A DNA stretch of 64,000 nucleotides from Dactylonectria macrodidyma. Its lineage: Eukaryota; Ascomycota; Sordariomycetes; Hypocreales; Nectriaceae. Position numbers and translations under genes: made by a program. The stretch lies in NCBI GenBank assembly GCA_020744425.1, contig JAGMUV010000015.1, forward strand, positions 806,001 to 870,000. Direction: 5' to 3'. Shown one piece after another: positions 43,487-55,369 of the stretch (the first letter of the stretch is position 1; the number at the start of each line of letters is the position of its first letter). Below the pieces are notes generated by a model, which was not told where the DNA came from, did no database searches, and worked only from the letters and a program-made list of their open reading frames with translations.

Positions 43487-44287
43487 CTAATCCACGTACA
43501 GCCCACCATTGACAAAGATATGCGTTCCATTCACCCACGCCGCTCTTTCTTCGCATAGAAAAGCCACGGCAAAGGCCACCTCCTCGGGCTTGCCCATTCG
43601 CTTGCCGGCCGGCGTGGCATCGATAGTCGGCTGCAGCACCTTCATGGCTTCAGGTCCAGCGGCCAGGAAGCCCTCGGTCATGGTCGGACCGGGCGACACG
43701 GCGTTGACGGTGCAGCCATACTTGGGCGGCAGCTCCTTAGCCCAGCAGCGCGTGAAGGAGTCGATCATGCCCTTTGTGCCCGCGTAGATAGTCTGCAGGG
43801 GAGGAGGTCCGCGGGCGCTGACGGAGCAGATGTTGACGATGCGGCCGCTTCCCTTGGTCAGATGAGGCAGCACGCTCTGGGTCGCGAGAAAGGGCCCGCG
43901 GGCGTTGAGGTTGACAAGCGAGTCCCAGTGGTCCAGCGTCTGCTCCTCAAACGGCAGGTTGACGGCGAGAGCGGCGCTGTTGACGAGGATATCGACGCGG
44001 CCAAAGGTTTCCACGGCAGCATCGACGAGAGCTTTCGGTCCGGATACGGAGCTCATGTCGGCGCACACGGCCACGCACCGGGTCGGCATGCTGGATGCTG
44101 CGGCTTCGGCTTCGGCTGCTAGCGAGGCGAATGGGTAGTTGATGACGGTGTCGGCACCGCGCGAGGCCAGCTCTTTGGCGATGGCTAGGCCGATGCCGCT
44201 GTTGCTGCCGGAGACGATGGCGACTTTGCCGGCGAGGGTTTGGGATACGGCCGGGGCCAGGACGGCGGGGTCAAGAATGGCGGACAT
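43487..44287 (-). CDS. Classical short-chain dehydrogenase/reductase (SDR 2)
   Basis: Intronless, 266 aa. The ATG at 44285-44287 (MSAILDPAVLAP) was chosen; longer frames upstream are not family-like. Nucleotide motif SGSNSGIG (26-33), structural NSAA motif (103-106), catalytic Ser155 and YxxxK at Tyr168/Lys172 (YAGTKG), then VSPGPTMT. The C-terminus (GTHIFVNGGLYVD) is the usual G-x-DGG-like ending with Asn for Asp. It resembles 3-oxoacyl-ACP reductase/gluconate dehydrogenase-like SDRs that reduce or oxidise a carbonyl with NAD(P)H. The probable place is the cytosol. Unlike the SDR at 6.5 kb, its active site is intact. It may act on a cluster intermediate (inference). Confidence 0.92.
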   Translation of the reverse strand: MSAILDPAVLAPAVSQTLAGKVAIVSGSNSGIGLAIAKELASRGADTVINYPFASLAAEAEAAASSMPTRCVAVCADMSSVSGPKALVDAAVETFGRVDILVNSAALAVNLPFEEQTLDHWDSLVNLNARGPFLATQSVLPHLTKGSGRIVNICSVSARGPPPLQTIYAGTKGMIDSFTRCWAKELPPKYGCTVNAVSPGPTMTEGFLAAGPEAMKVLQPTIDATPAGKRMGKPEEVAFAVAFLCEERAAWVNGTHIFVNGGLYVD

Positions 44288-45411
44288 TTTGTGAGAGGGC
44301 AAGGAGATGTGAGTGAGAAGAGGGGGAGAGTTGAATCGAGGAAGTTTAATCTGGTTTTGTGCACGCGTTTGTGTGTTTGTAAGTGGATTTCGTACAGATG
44401 GTGATGATGGTGATTTCTTAGACACTGTAGTCGTTCTCTGTCGGACCTGATCGTACCGGCTTTGGGGTTCTTGCCCAGATATCTTGTGTAATTATGTCTC
44501 TTTATATTACGCTTCTTTGCAAAAGAGACGCCCCGAAAATGAGCAGACAGCCAACAACCGAGTTGACGCGGCGTTTCTCTAGCACGGGTCCAAAGGGAAG
44601 ATGCCTCGACGCTACCACAGTTACGACGTCGGGGCCTCCACACTCTTCTCTCCGCCGCCCCGCAAACAACTAAACTGGGGCCGGGATGCGGGGGATCGTG
44701 CGTCTTTGCTTTTTCCCCCGCATCTTCGGGATGTTGGGCCACATCCCGTAGGCCTTTCATCCTGGCACCAGAAGCGTTCCGTAGATGTGATGGATTTTTG
44801 AACGTGCATGCATGATACCTTGGATGGGAAAAGAGAGGGGAAAGGCAGTCGGCAGATGGAAGACGACGGGATGTAACCCATCTCGGGGGATACCGTCTCC
44901 GACACTGCACACGATGCCTTGAACCCCTTGGTGTCTCTTGTTTGTCCCGACTCTGATGAAGCCATCTTGACCCATTGGGATGCACCCTTCCGCGTAGACA
45001 CGTAATCGCCATGGGTTTTCCGCTTGCCGCTATCATATCTGTATTTCCGGATATCAGACTAGAGAAGAAACTGCTGTTTTGACGCGTGGCATTAAGAGTT
45101 TGTCCAAGCTTATAAAGCATCGGAGGTGTCAACTCTGTCAGAGGGTGCTTACACCATGACCCCACATTTCCAAATCACCAAATCGAAGGCAAGTTGCACG
45201 TCTGAGCGAATGCTAATTTGTTTGAATACCTGAATGAGTGTAGGTATAATGAGATGGTAAAGTATCTATTCTTGTCCGCCTCTACTGACAGAGTACGTCT
45301 AATTCCACGTTGCGAATCCACGCCGCAGAAGCCATGGCACCAGAGATTGACTCATGAAAGAGCCACTTCTCCGATGCAGAAGCACACACACACACACACA
45401 CATGTTGCCCT
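44288..45411. other. Intergenic region between SDR 2 and MFS 2
   Basis: Promoter of SDR 2 (a TATAAA on its strand at 44501-44506, about 215 bp upstream) and the 3' flank of MFS 2. A 326-codon minus frame across the start of SDR 2 is a shadow. A (CA)10 microsatellite lies at 45383-45402. Confidence 0.45.
45383..45402. repeat. (CA)10 dinucleotide microsatellite
   Basis: Ten CA units lie 9 bp beyond the stop codon of MFS transporter 2, in its 3' flank. Confidence 0.9.
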
Positions 45412-47314
45412 TTACTCGCCAACCTCGCGGTCAGCGTTCCAGTGTACCAGGCTCTCCACGAAACCCCATTGCCAAGTGGCGTGGCGGATGCGCTTGCCGA
45501 AGAAGTAGAAGACGACCCAGAAGGAGATGACGGCACCTGAGATGCCGGCCATGGTTCCAAAGGCCACCTCGTATCCGGACTTGGCGATCCACGGGTTGGT
45601 GTAGAAGGAGAGGAGGAAGCCAAAGGCAGCTGGAAATAGAAAGTTAGCGGGTTATCATTTTGTAGATGGTTGACGAGTTTCAACTCACACTTGAAGGCAA
45701 ACTGCGCAACCGTGACTTCACCAGCCACTGGGCGGTAGGCGTCGATGGTATAGACGAGACTGATGTTGGTGGCCTGCACAATGGAAAAGTTCACTGCATC
45801 CAAGGTTAGCCATGTCTCGACCCAAACACCTTGCAAATCTAGACTTACAAAGACCCAATCCAATAGTAGGCACAATCCAATGCAGGGTCTTGCCGATACC
45901 CACACCGTACAGCACAAGAGCCAGGGGCCCGGTAATCATCGACACAACCATGGCAGGAAGACGCATCTCGGGCTCGCGGATACCACCGTTGCGCTTGGTG
46001 AAGTAGTCGGCCACAAAGTCGCCCAGGTGGCCACCGAAGAAGACACCGATGAGCGAGCTGATGATGGACGCGATGAAGCACAGGCCGGCTTGGTACGTCT
46101 TGAAGCCGTAGACTGTCTGGAAGGCGCTGGAGAAGTTGGAAGTGATGGCGACGAGGAAACCAATCGTCACAGACATGACCAGCGTCGCCCACAACACGGG
46201 GGGTAGAGCCAGCAGCACCACCGGCCGGACCACCAGCTTGAGAATGCTCTCGTTGGTGTACGTGCCGGTGAAGATGCGGAGGTTCTGCACCCAGGTGCGC
46301 TTCTGCGGGATGGGAGCTCGCTGCGAGGCAACTTCGGAGTATGCGATCTCAGCGTCGTCTTCGTCCTTGGGCGCCGCGGCGTCCAGCTTGTCCGAGGCGG
46401 CAGCGGCTTGCTCTGCGGCAGCGCGGCGGTACTGGGTCTCGGGGAGGGTGAAGAAGATGAGGATGGTGCAGGCGCCGATGAGAGCCGTCGAGATGTAGTA
46501 GATGTAACGCCAGTGCAGGTGGATGGTGATGAGGCCGGCGATGACGATGCCGCCACCTACGCCTGCTGAGAGGGAAGCAGTATAGAGACTGTTGAAGATA
46601 TGGGTTAGTTCAAGTTCATGTATCAAAGGGAACTAGGAACCTACGCCATAATGGTTCCTCGCTCGTGCAGGAAGAAGATGTCAGAGATAGTCAACGGAGC
46701 CAAACATTCAGCCGCACCATTGGCAAAGCCCATGAGAATACGAGCAGCCAAGACACTTCCATACGTCGTCGGCGCGCCGGCCCAGCCCGCGGTAGCTGTG
46801 TACAGGGCAAAGGAGAAGATGTAGAGCGGCCGTCGGCCAAACTTGATCATGACGGGCATCCAGATGAGGTTGCCCATACCCTGGAGAAGCGCTGTCGAGG
46901 TGAAGAAGTAGGCGACCTTGGCGATGCTGCCGCTCAGATCGACGTTGTTGGTGCCGAAGAAGTCCATGGCCATCTCGACGATGGCGACGGAGGGGCCGGC
47001 GGCGAGGAAGTTGCTTAGGAAGATGGTGACGGAGACGAGACCGGCAATGTAGAGACGGTATGCTTTGGACCTGGATGACACGCATCATGTTAGTATCTCG
47101 AGGGGTTAATGGAGTCGGGTTGGGATATTCCGTACCAGTTGAGAGGGTCATTGGGATCGCTGGTCGGAGTCGGCACCAGGATAATCTCGTTGGTCTCATG
47201 ATGGCGCAGCTGGACGTTGCCCAACGTCTCCTTCTTGGACATCTTCTCCGCGAAGGTGGTGACGGTGTCGTTTTTGGAGAGCCTCTCGCCGTCGAGACCG
47301 GCCGTGTTGGACAT
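45412..47314 (-). CDS. Major facilitator superfamily transporter 2
   Basis: Five exons (47136-47314, 46645-47070, 45849-46588, 45689-45793, 45412-45629) give 555 aa, all in phase. The start is the ATG MSNTAGLDGERL; the frame extends further only to a TTG. A 59-residue hydrophilic N-terminus ends DPNDPLNWSKAYRLY before TM1, matching MFS 1. Loop 2-3 is MIKFGRRPLYI. A long acidic/Ala-rich loop (about 245-300, AAAEQAAAASDKLDAAAPKD) splits the two halves. A shared motif YFTKRNGGIREPEMRLP occurs in the second half. Like MFS 1, it is probably a plasma-membrane carrier of unknown substrate. It is divergent from the FAD oxidase across 1.25 kb. The two carriers are paralogues of one subfamily. Confidence 0.92.
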
Positions 47315-48567
47315 GGCGGCGGCTTGCAGTTGAACCAATTGAATTGGTTCTATCGAATCAATTGCAGGCGATGTAATTGTGTCGTCTAAGAGGTGATTTC
47401 CCTTCTAACCAAACAACAGCCGTTGGGGGGGGATCAAGAATAGAGAGTAAAGAATGAAAAAGTTGTGATTTTTTTTTTGAACCAGGATCGAGATTTGGAG
47501 TCAGGATCAAGATTGGGGTGATACAAGGGAGGGGGAAGGCCAGGGAGGGTTATGTAGAGGGTGCAGCGAGATGCAGAGGATTGGTCGACGGTTGGAAACT
47601 GGGGATGGGCCAGGTAGGCGAGATTTGGAGCTTCGGAAGGCCACCTTAATGCTTGCAGAGAATAGAGGAGAGCAGAGTAGAGAAGGAGGAGAAATGATCA
47701 AGGTGGAGGTCCGTAGTGGCGCTCTGGAGAACTGGGGGAGGGGCCGTAAAACGGGCTGAGTGGCGTTGGAGTTTTGCAACCCAAGACAAGCATGTATCAA
47801 GAAAGGACAAGGGTTATTCCTTTGAGTGTGTGTGGTTTGGTGACAAGAACAGTTGCAGTGTGACAACCCGAAAGACTTGGCCCCGGGACTATTTTGGACG
47901 CGATGTGGCCGCCCGACGCAGCCGAACAGGGGGTCTCTGAGAGCGGTATATGCCGGGTGGGACAGAAGAAGGGCATTAAGCGATTGTTACTGGCCAGAGC
48001 TATGTAGTTTAGAGCTAGTTCGAGTCAAGAAAGGCAACGGGACAGGTGGAGGAGGGGGCCCGTTTTCCCCATCTTTTTTTGGGCATCTTTTTGGGGCTCC
48101 GTGAGTTTTACCCCACGGGGATGGATCTGTGACCAGGGCATTTACTCTAGATTGCATCTTTCAGGGTCGGCCGGATTATTCCCTTCTGTTCATGCCGTGT
48201 GTTTATGCCGTCTGTTGCTACTGCGGAGTGCCCATCTCAGGCGAGGCAATTCGTAACGACCAGTCGGGATACAACCACTCGGAACATCAACACCAACGCA
48301 TGGTATTCTCGGCCATCTCCATCTCCACGACCCGCAGACATCAGCCCATTCTCATCCCCGTCCATCGCTTCGGCTTCCGGTTGAACCATCCTGAAGTTCC
48401 CTTAAAAAGACACACCAGACCAATTCATCTATTACTCCTCACCACCACCTCCCTCACTATCCCACCAACCTTGATACGTCACCACCACTTCGCTCAATCC
48501 CTCCTCACTTCGTCATCGCTCTTATTCTCCAAATCTTTCTCAATTCCGGCTAGATCTACCCGCAACC
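47315..48567. promoter_or_regulatory. Divergent promoter of MFS 2 and the FAD oxidase
   Basis: This 1.25-kb interval has a T9 run near 47,470, a purine-rich segment at 47,640-47,700 and a CT/CA-rich leader (48,380-48,567) before the oxidase ATG. No gene is evident. Confidence 0.45.
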
Positions 48568-50218
48568 ATGTCCATCTCCGCCGACAAGGCTGCCTTTACC
48601 GAGCTGGGCCTCCCCCCCTCAACGCCCATCATCTGGCAGGACAGCGTCGTCTACGAGCGCGCCCGCGTCGGTCGCGTCTTCAACTATCGTCGCCCCGATC
48701 GCTACCCTCGCGCCGTCATTGAGGCCACCTGCGATGATCACATTGTCGCTGCCGTTCGTCTCGCCAACAAAATCGGCTGCCGCGTCTCGGTTCGTTCCGG
48801 CGGTCACAGCTGGGCTGCTTGGAGCGTTCGCGAGGGCGCTGTCCTAATTGACCTTGGCAAGTTCTTCCACTTCCACCTGGACAATGAGACGGGAGTTTTG
48901 GAGGCCTCGCCGAGCATGACTGGCCGTATGGTCAATGGTCTCCTCGCCCCCCATAAGCGCATGTTCCCTGGTGGACATTGCCCCGACGTAGCCCTTGGAG
49001 GCTTCCTCCTGCAGGGCGGCATGGGATGGAACTGCAAGGTGCGTACATTCTGTGATACCCTGTTGATCTAGATCTTGGACACGCGCTGACGTGACATTAG
49101 AACTGGGGTTTTGCTTGCGAAAGGGTGCTGGCCATCGATGTGGTGACAGCCGACGGCGAGAAGCTGCACTGCGACGAAAAGGAAAATAGCGACATTTTCT
49201 GGGCAGCCCGAGGTGCCGGACCCGGTAAGATAGCCTAATGAGCCCCCTTGAGATCGACATCTCAGTTGCTGACGTCAGTCTCTCATCTCAAGGCTTCCCG
49301 GCTATTGTTACTCGCTTCTATCTCAAGACCATGCCAGCCTTTACCAACATCCGCTCCTCTGCCTACATCTACGAAAAGAAGGACTACCGCAAGGCCTTGG
49401 AATGGATCCTAAGCGTACGTAGCCACCCTTAAACGTCTGCATGACTTCTCATCTGGGCCCCTTGCTAACTCTGAAATTAGATTACTTCCACGTTCGACGA
49501 GGACACTGAAATCGTTGCTGTCGGCAGCCACATCCCCGGCCGCACTGGCATCCACACCATGGTTCTCTTCGTGACCCTCAAGAACAGCGATGAAGAAGCT
49601 CGAGCAGCCCTGCAACCTGCCGAGGACTCTGCACCTCCGGGACATGTCGTCAGCTGGTTCATGAAGGAGACGTCGCTGCTCAAGGAGTACGACGACCAGC
49701 ACGCGGCCAACCCCAACGGCCACCGCTACGCCGTCGACAACGGCTACATCAAGAACGACGCCGACGTCGTCTCCGTTCTGGAGCCGGCCTTTACAACCTT
49801 GCCCTCGGAAAAGTCCTTTGCCCTGTGGTACTCCATGGGCCCTGGATCGCGAAGGTCCGCAGCAGCAGGTACCATGCCGGACATGGCGCTGTCGATGCAG
49901 ACTGACCACTACTTTGCCATGTACACCGTCTGGGAGCACGAGGCCCAGGACGGCCTTTGCCAGAGCTGGCTGAAGAATATCTTCGCTGACGCCCATGAGC
50001 ACCTCGAGGGCGCGTACCTGGGCGACGCAGACTTCCAGGTCCGCGGCACCAAGTTCTGGGGCGACGAGCAGGGCAAGAAGCTCATGGAGGTGCGCAAGAA
50101 GCGCGATCCTCGAGGCGTCGTTGCTGGATACCTCGACCAGGGCGACAAGAGCGGCGTCGAGGGCTTGAGCAACGAGCACAACGACATTGCCAAGACGTTT
50201 GCCAAGACCAAGATCTAA
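48568..50218 (+). CDS. FAD-linked oxidase (PCMH/BBE-type)
   Basis: Four exons (48568-49038, 49101-49224, 49293-49414, 49481-50218) give 484 aa. The FAD-binding PCMH domain covers about 40-215: YPRAVIEATCDDHIVAAVRL, then RSGGHSWAAWSV with His80 as the usual covalent flavin attachment site, GGHCPDVALGGFLLQGGMGW, and FWAARGAGPGFPAIVT. No signal peptide is seen, in contrast to secreted berberine-bridge oxidases, so it is probably intracellular. The C-terminal half has LKNSDEEARAALQPAE and VRKKRDPRGVVAGYL; the usual BBE N-Y-x-D near the end is replaced by GYLDQGDKSG. It likely oxidises an alcohol, amine or ring carbon with O2. It is divergent from MFS 2, within the cluster. Confidence 0.92.
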
Positions 50219-52457
50219 GCTTGAAGATCTGAAGCTGATGAACCGAGTCTAGATGATTCGGGGGCGTGATTTGTTTTGCATTTTTTGATGAGCATTTGTT
50301 AGCAAGGATCTCCTATCGATATCAATACCTGTAGACCTGCATAAGATCCACGTCATTTTACGATTTACTATAAGAAAAAAGGAATTTGTTGCGCATTGGC
50401 GCCTAAACTGTTTGATCACCTTCCTTGTGATTATGCTTGATGTGATGATGATGCCCCCTTAAACAATGCTTCTTGTGACGGTGACGGTCTTTCAGACCCT
50501 CGCCACGTAGACGATGACGATAGACAACCCATTCAAGACAGCCTCCATTGTGTCAGCCACACGCTGCGCCGTACTGCATATTCCGCAATATCAATTGACT
50601 TTCCTGCAAATCCCGATATGCAGTCCAAATTACTATTCTAACAGCTCCTCCGTGGTCAGGTTACGTGTATCGGAAAATCGAATCGGCAAGCCACCCCTTT
50701 CAGAATAACGGTGGCAACAAGCATGTGCCTTAATAAGTCATACTCCCGCTGTACGTATGAGATGTACGTATTAGACTTCCGCAAGCAGCCGCAGGCGCAT
50801 GCTTCCCGTTACAAACTTACAGGGAGCCAAGCGGGATATCCCTGAATTTTACTCAGGTTTGGCTTGAGCTTGTCAAAGGATCCTCGGTTCCCCTGTTACA
50901 ACTGCCATAGGGTGGCTGACAGAATATTTTGCTTTTCCGTCCATCCATCCACCAGTCTGTGCTGGCCAGTTTTTTCCGACGTAATGCAGCTAACCCCAGC
51001 TTTTTCCTGGCCTTGTGCGGCTGACCAAAGTGAGAACGAGGCAGAGCGAAGGCTTGAGGAAGCGTTTGACGAATTCGGCCTAGTTCGTGTGTCGGGACCA
51101 CCCCCACATCCCGTGGCCTCATGGCAGCGCCCTTTTCTGGTGAGCATGGATGATGGATGGATTCTACGGGACTAGTCTTGAGCCCGGCTGCACGCCCGTT
51201 TTCACCCTTCAGTTTTGTGTGCGTGCTAGTTAGTTAAGGCTTAGGCTGTGACACTGGTTTTCGTAAGAAAGGCGGGCTGTTGGGGTATCGCGGATGATCC
51301 AAACAGTGTACTCCGTACTTGATGTTTGATGATGGACTTGGAGACAGACCCCGTAACTTGGCGATCGCCGACGGGCCGTTGCGGTGGAGAGCAATAATCC
51401 CTCAGTGAATCATCAATCCCTGTGACCTTGTTCCCCAGAGACCAACAGGGTTTTCATCTTGCTTGAACTGATCTGTCCAGGTCCCCCAGCAGCATCTCGA
51501 GGCCGGACGACCGTACAGAACAGATCCAACTCAGATGACTCCGCACTATCCACGTCAAAAAATGACAGGAAAAGCAAAAACGACCATGGACAACACTGCA
51601 TGGCTAGCCCCTCCCCATGGGGTATGGGACGCGTGGACATGTTGACAAAGAAGGGCATCCATGGATCCGCAGGGGTCCATCCATTCCACAGAGTTGACTA
51701 CAGGGTAATTAGTAGGGGTAGCCCTTGGGCGCCTCGCAACACTTTTCTTCCCAGGTCCCTGTGTTCGTGGAGAAAATCACAATCGAGATGGGAACAGATG
51801 GATCTCTGTCGGCAAGGGCTCCAAACGGGAGCACGGAGCCGAGGAAGAACCCGTCGTCAATGATGCTCTGGACGTGGATATGATCGGAACTCGCAGGGCC
51901 GTGTCTTTCTCTTGAATACGTCTCTACAAGTGCCGTTCTCTTAGCCCCGTTCTCGACGCCACCCCTAGAAGGAGTCACACTGAACGAGTCCGGCAGCGCG
52001 GGGGGAGGGAATATGGTGGACGCCATAAACCCGGCCGGCTGCGACGCCACGGACATGCCCTACGTAGTACTGAATCGTCACGACGCTGGTTGGATGCCCC
52101 GCACGGAATTCTCAGGCCAGAGAGAGGCGGCAGAGGCCACATGAGAAAAAGACATCCTGGTTGCTGCTTTCTGCTTCCTGCAGCCGCTAAGCGAACGCGG
52201 GGAATAGGTTGGGGATGGCATGGGGATGGGGATGATGGGGAAGGGGTCTCCATCCGTTCTGCTTTTACTTGTTCGACTCGTTTTTGTGATACAAAGTCCG
52301 TCGATGGACCCGCACGTTTTCGCAAAGCCTCGGTCGGGTGGTCTCCATTCATTCATCACCAATTGTTCCCACTTGACCTGTTCATACTATCATTAATTAC
52401 CTGCACTGCTATTGACCATCAACAATACCCTCTACACATGCTCTACATCTCGACGCA
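50219..52457. other. Intergenic region between FAD oxidase and TF2
   Basis: This is 2.2 kb without a confident gene. AT-rich at 50,220-50,760. One minus frame (51709-52056) has coding-like composition and is listed separately. The last 100 bp form a pyrimidine/AC-rich leader of TF2. Confidence 0.45.
51709..52056 (-). CDS. Possible small hypothetical protein (115 aa)
   Basis: An ATG-initiated 115-codon frame, MSVASQPAGFMASTIF..., ends APKGYPY. Third positions are GC-rich, and it has a hydrophobic stretch (DDGFFLGSVLPFGALADRD) and two adjacent Cys near the end. No family is recognised, no intron is seen, and it is not confirmed by neighbours. It could be a chance frame. Confidence 0.3.
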   Translation of the reverse strand: MSVASQPAGFMASTIFPPPALPDSFSVTPSRGGVENGAKRTALVETYSRERHGPASSDHIHVQSIIDDGFFLGSVLPFGALADRDPSVPISIVIFSTNTGTWEEKCCEAPKGYPY

Positions 52458-55369
52458 ATGGAGACGCCGGCTCAGCAACCGCAGAAATCCCCCGGTCAGG
52501 GCCTGTTTCAGTGCTCTGCCTGCCAGCGCACCTTTACTCGAGTCGATCATCTAGCCCGCCACGTTCGTAGCCGTGAGTGCATTCTGTGATCGCGACCTGA
52601 GAGGAATATCGGACACTAACAAACCAGCGCAGACTTACAAGAGCGTCCCTTCCAGTGCCAGACATGTAACAAGACGTTTGGGCGTCCGTATGTCCCATCC
52701 ATCTCACCTCCACGCTTTTGCCTATAATCATCCTCTCTCTAACTTGCGCTTCCACACAAAAGAGACCTTCTCAAGCGGCACGCAGCCTGTCACGAGGGCG
52801 ACGAGAAGACGGGGAAGCGACAGAAGCGTCAGCACCACCAGTCGCTGCGCGTGTCGCAGGCTTGCAAGCCGTGCGCCACGGCCAAGCTCAAGTGCGACGA
52901 CGAGAAGCCGTGTGGGCGATGCACCCAGCGAGGCATCACTTGCACCTTTGAGGCTCGCGATAGTGTGAAGCTGTCGAGGAGTGAGACATCACAGTCTGGT
53001 AGGGACTCGTTCGCCCTCTTCTTTTACAGCTTCTTTGCTGACTACTACTGTGCTCAGATAATGGAGCATCTCCTCTCGCTCCCCAACCCAGCGAGTCGCC
53101 AATCATGGGTATCCCCGTCGACTCCGTGGAGCAAGTGGTAACGATGCCGACTCCCACTTCCATGATACGACGCAAGTCCCATCCATATATACCCTCGCGA
53201 TATAGCATGATACTGACGTGTCCGCTGCATAGACCCTTCTGTCGCACCACTCGGCCTTCCCAGCACTTCACCCTTTGACTTCCCCGAACACCACTTCTCA
53301 GGCTTCCTCCGAGGCGTGATGACGCCTCACCTCGCCGACGGATCGTGCAACTACGGTCCGCAGCCTTGGTCCGATTCCAACTCAGGTTTTGGTAATCGCG
53401 GATTGCTCGACTTTACCATGGAGACGGGCTTTGACTTTGACGATGCCGACTTTGGCTTCATCGACCAGCTGTGCAGCGATCCGAATAACGTCGAAGTCCA
53501 CCCACAGCCGATGCTCCCGCATGATCTCGACGCGTTGGGTACTGAGACACAGCGAAAACACGTCGCCTTGGGCACCGAAGCCTACAAACGGTCCTCTCTG
53601 AGCATATGGGAACCGACTTCGAAGGATAGCATCGCGGCAGGCCTCGAGGATCTCTCAGCACTAGGGACCGACCAAGGGTCTCCTGAAGGTCAGCCCATAA
53701 CGGACCAATACTTTATCAGAGAGAGACTGAGTCGACTGGCAAGGGACAAATTTCTAGGCATGATACTTAACCACTGTCGCCTGGAAAAGTCGCACTTCGC
53801 CATCAAAGCTTTTCCCACTGCCGAGGTCTTGGACGATCTCCTTCAAGGCTTCTTCTCTCACCACCTCCACCAAACCGACTCCTTTGTCCACGTGCCGTCA
53901 TTTCGTCCCAACACTCTGCGGCCAGAGCTGCTCGGCGGCATTATTGCCACTGGCGCTGTCTTGACGGACATTACGTCGGTGCACAAGCTGGGCTTCGCGA
54001 TCCAGGAGGCGGTGCGCACGACAATTCCTGCTAGGTGCGAGGAGTCAAATGCTATGACTAGGCAGCTATGGATCGTCCAGGCTTTCATGTGTGAGCTTGA
54101 GATTGGGCTTTGGAGTGGTGTGAAGCGGAAGACGGAGATTGCCGAGAGCCATACCCAGACTCTCTACACGGTATGTTCAGAACCTATGCCTGGAAGGAAT
54201 CAAAGCTAACATCTTTGTAGATGCTTCGACGTGGCGGCAGATTTCGAAAACCAAACCGAGTCTTTATACCACCCCTGCTCCAAGACACGGGCAAAGTCCT
54301 TCACAACAAGTGGCTCGAGTGGATTGAAGAAGAGAGCTACAAGCGCCTTGTGTTCCACGCCTTCATCGTCGACGCGCAGACGAGCATGGCCATGTTCACC
54401 AACCCCGTGATATCATTTGCCGAACTGGCCACGCCGTTGCCGGAAGCCAGAGAGCTATGGCTCGCAGAGGATGCTGAGCAGTGGAAGACGCTGTATCTCA
54501 GCAGGCCCAGGACGCAGGACCGGAACCTGAATCTCGTCGACTTCTTGCGTGGTCCGATTGAGCTTCCCGAGGATTGTGATGTGCATCTTCTGCAACTTGT
54601 CATTTTGCACGGCATCTGGGGCATGATCTGGCAACATTCGCAGTTACTCTCCACGTTGAGAAGACCTGGCTATTCAGACCCTGGCCTTACGCTTCGACAC
54701 CAGGAACTCATCAAGATGCTGCATCACTTTCGCCTCAACATTTCGGAATGCCGCGACCCTACGCCAGAGGAGACGACTCTGACACTCGAGTTGCTACACA
54801 TGCACTTGCACATGTCCTTTGAAGATATTGAGTACTTTGCTGGAAAGGGAGACCTCGAAGATGCCCGTCGAGTGCTGCCGACCCTCCAAGAATGGGTTGA
54901 CGGACCTGAATCGCGTCAAGCCATCTGGCATGCCGGCCAGGTTATCCGCGCGGCGAGGAAGTTTCGAGTCAAGCACATCCGCGGCTTCTTCGCCATTGCC
55001 GTATATCACGCCAGTCTGGCGCTGTGGGCATATAGCATCATGTCCGTCGCCAACGCGCCACCAACTGAAGTCTTGCAGAATACGTTCCCCAATGCCGTGT
55101 GCCTCGACGGGCCGGATACATCCACAGTGCAGCGCTTCATCACGCTGGGCAAGGGCATTCCGAGCCTGACGTATCCGCAGATTACGGATACAACGTCGAC
55201 GACGCTCGTGCCGTTGTCGAACCAAGAGGCGGTGATCAGCGCGATTCTGGAGATTTTAGAGGGTAATTTTCCATGTGGGTTGCAAGTTGAAGCAGCGCCA
55301 CCGCTGGTGGAGAATTTGAAGCAGCTACTGCAGGATCTTGGGAGGGCGGCTGTGAGCGTGAAGTCATGA
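52458..55369 (+). CDS. C2H2 plus Zn2Cys6 transcription factor (TF2)
   Basis: Six exons in my model (52458-52572, 52633-52687, 52763-52998, 53058-53171, 53233-54170, 54221-55369) give 868 aa. Two C2H2 fingers lie at about 17-67 (FQCSACQRTFTRVDHLARH; FQCQTCNKTFGRPDLLKRH). A zinc cluster follows (ACKPCATAKLKC...CGRCTQRGITC, spaced CX2CX6CX5CX2CX6C). The long C-terminal half is the fungal-specific regulator type (resembling PF04082), with RLARDKFLGMILNHCR and HHLHQTDSFVHVPSF. The fourth intron is uncertain: a GC-AG donor (GCAAGT at 53172) or a GT donor at 53109 both keep phase. This dual-finger layout is known in Pezizomycotina. It flanks the cluster on the right and could regulate it (inference). 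Confidence 0.85.

Noticed and set aside
44185..45165. 326-codon minus-strand frame over the start of SDR 2
   Set aside because: It runs out of frame through the SDR nucleotide-binding region and is low complexity.
49409..50179. 256-codon minus-strand frame
   Set aside because: It is antisense to the FAD oxidase last exon.
32341..55369. Secondary-metabolite biosynthetic cluster of PKS/NRPS type
   Set aside because: No synthase, prenyltransferase or P450 was found in the interval, so a biosynthetic label is not supported.
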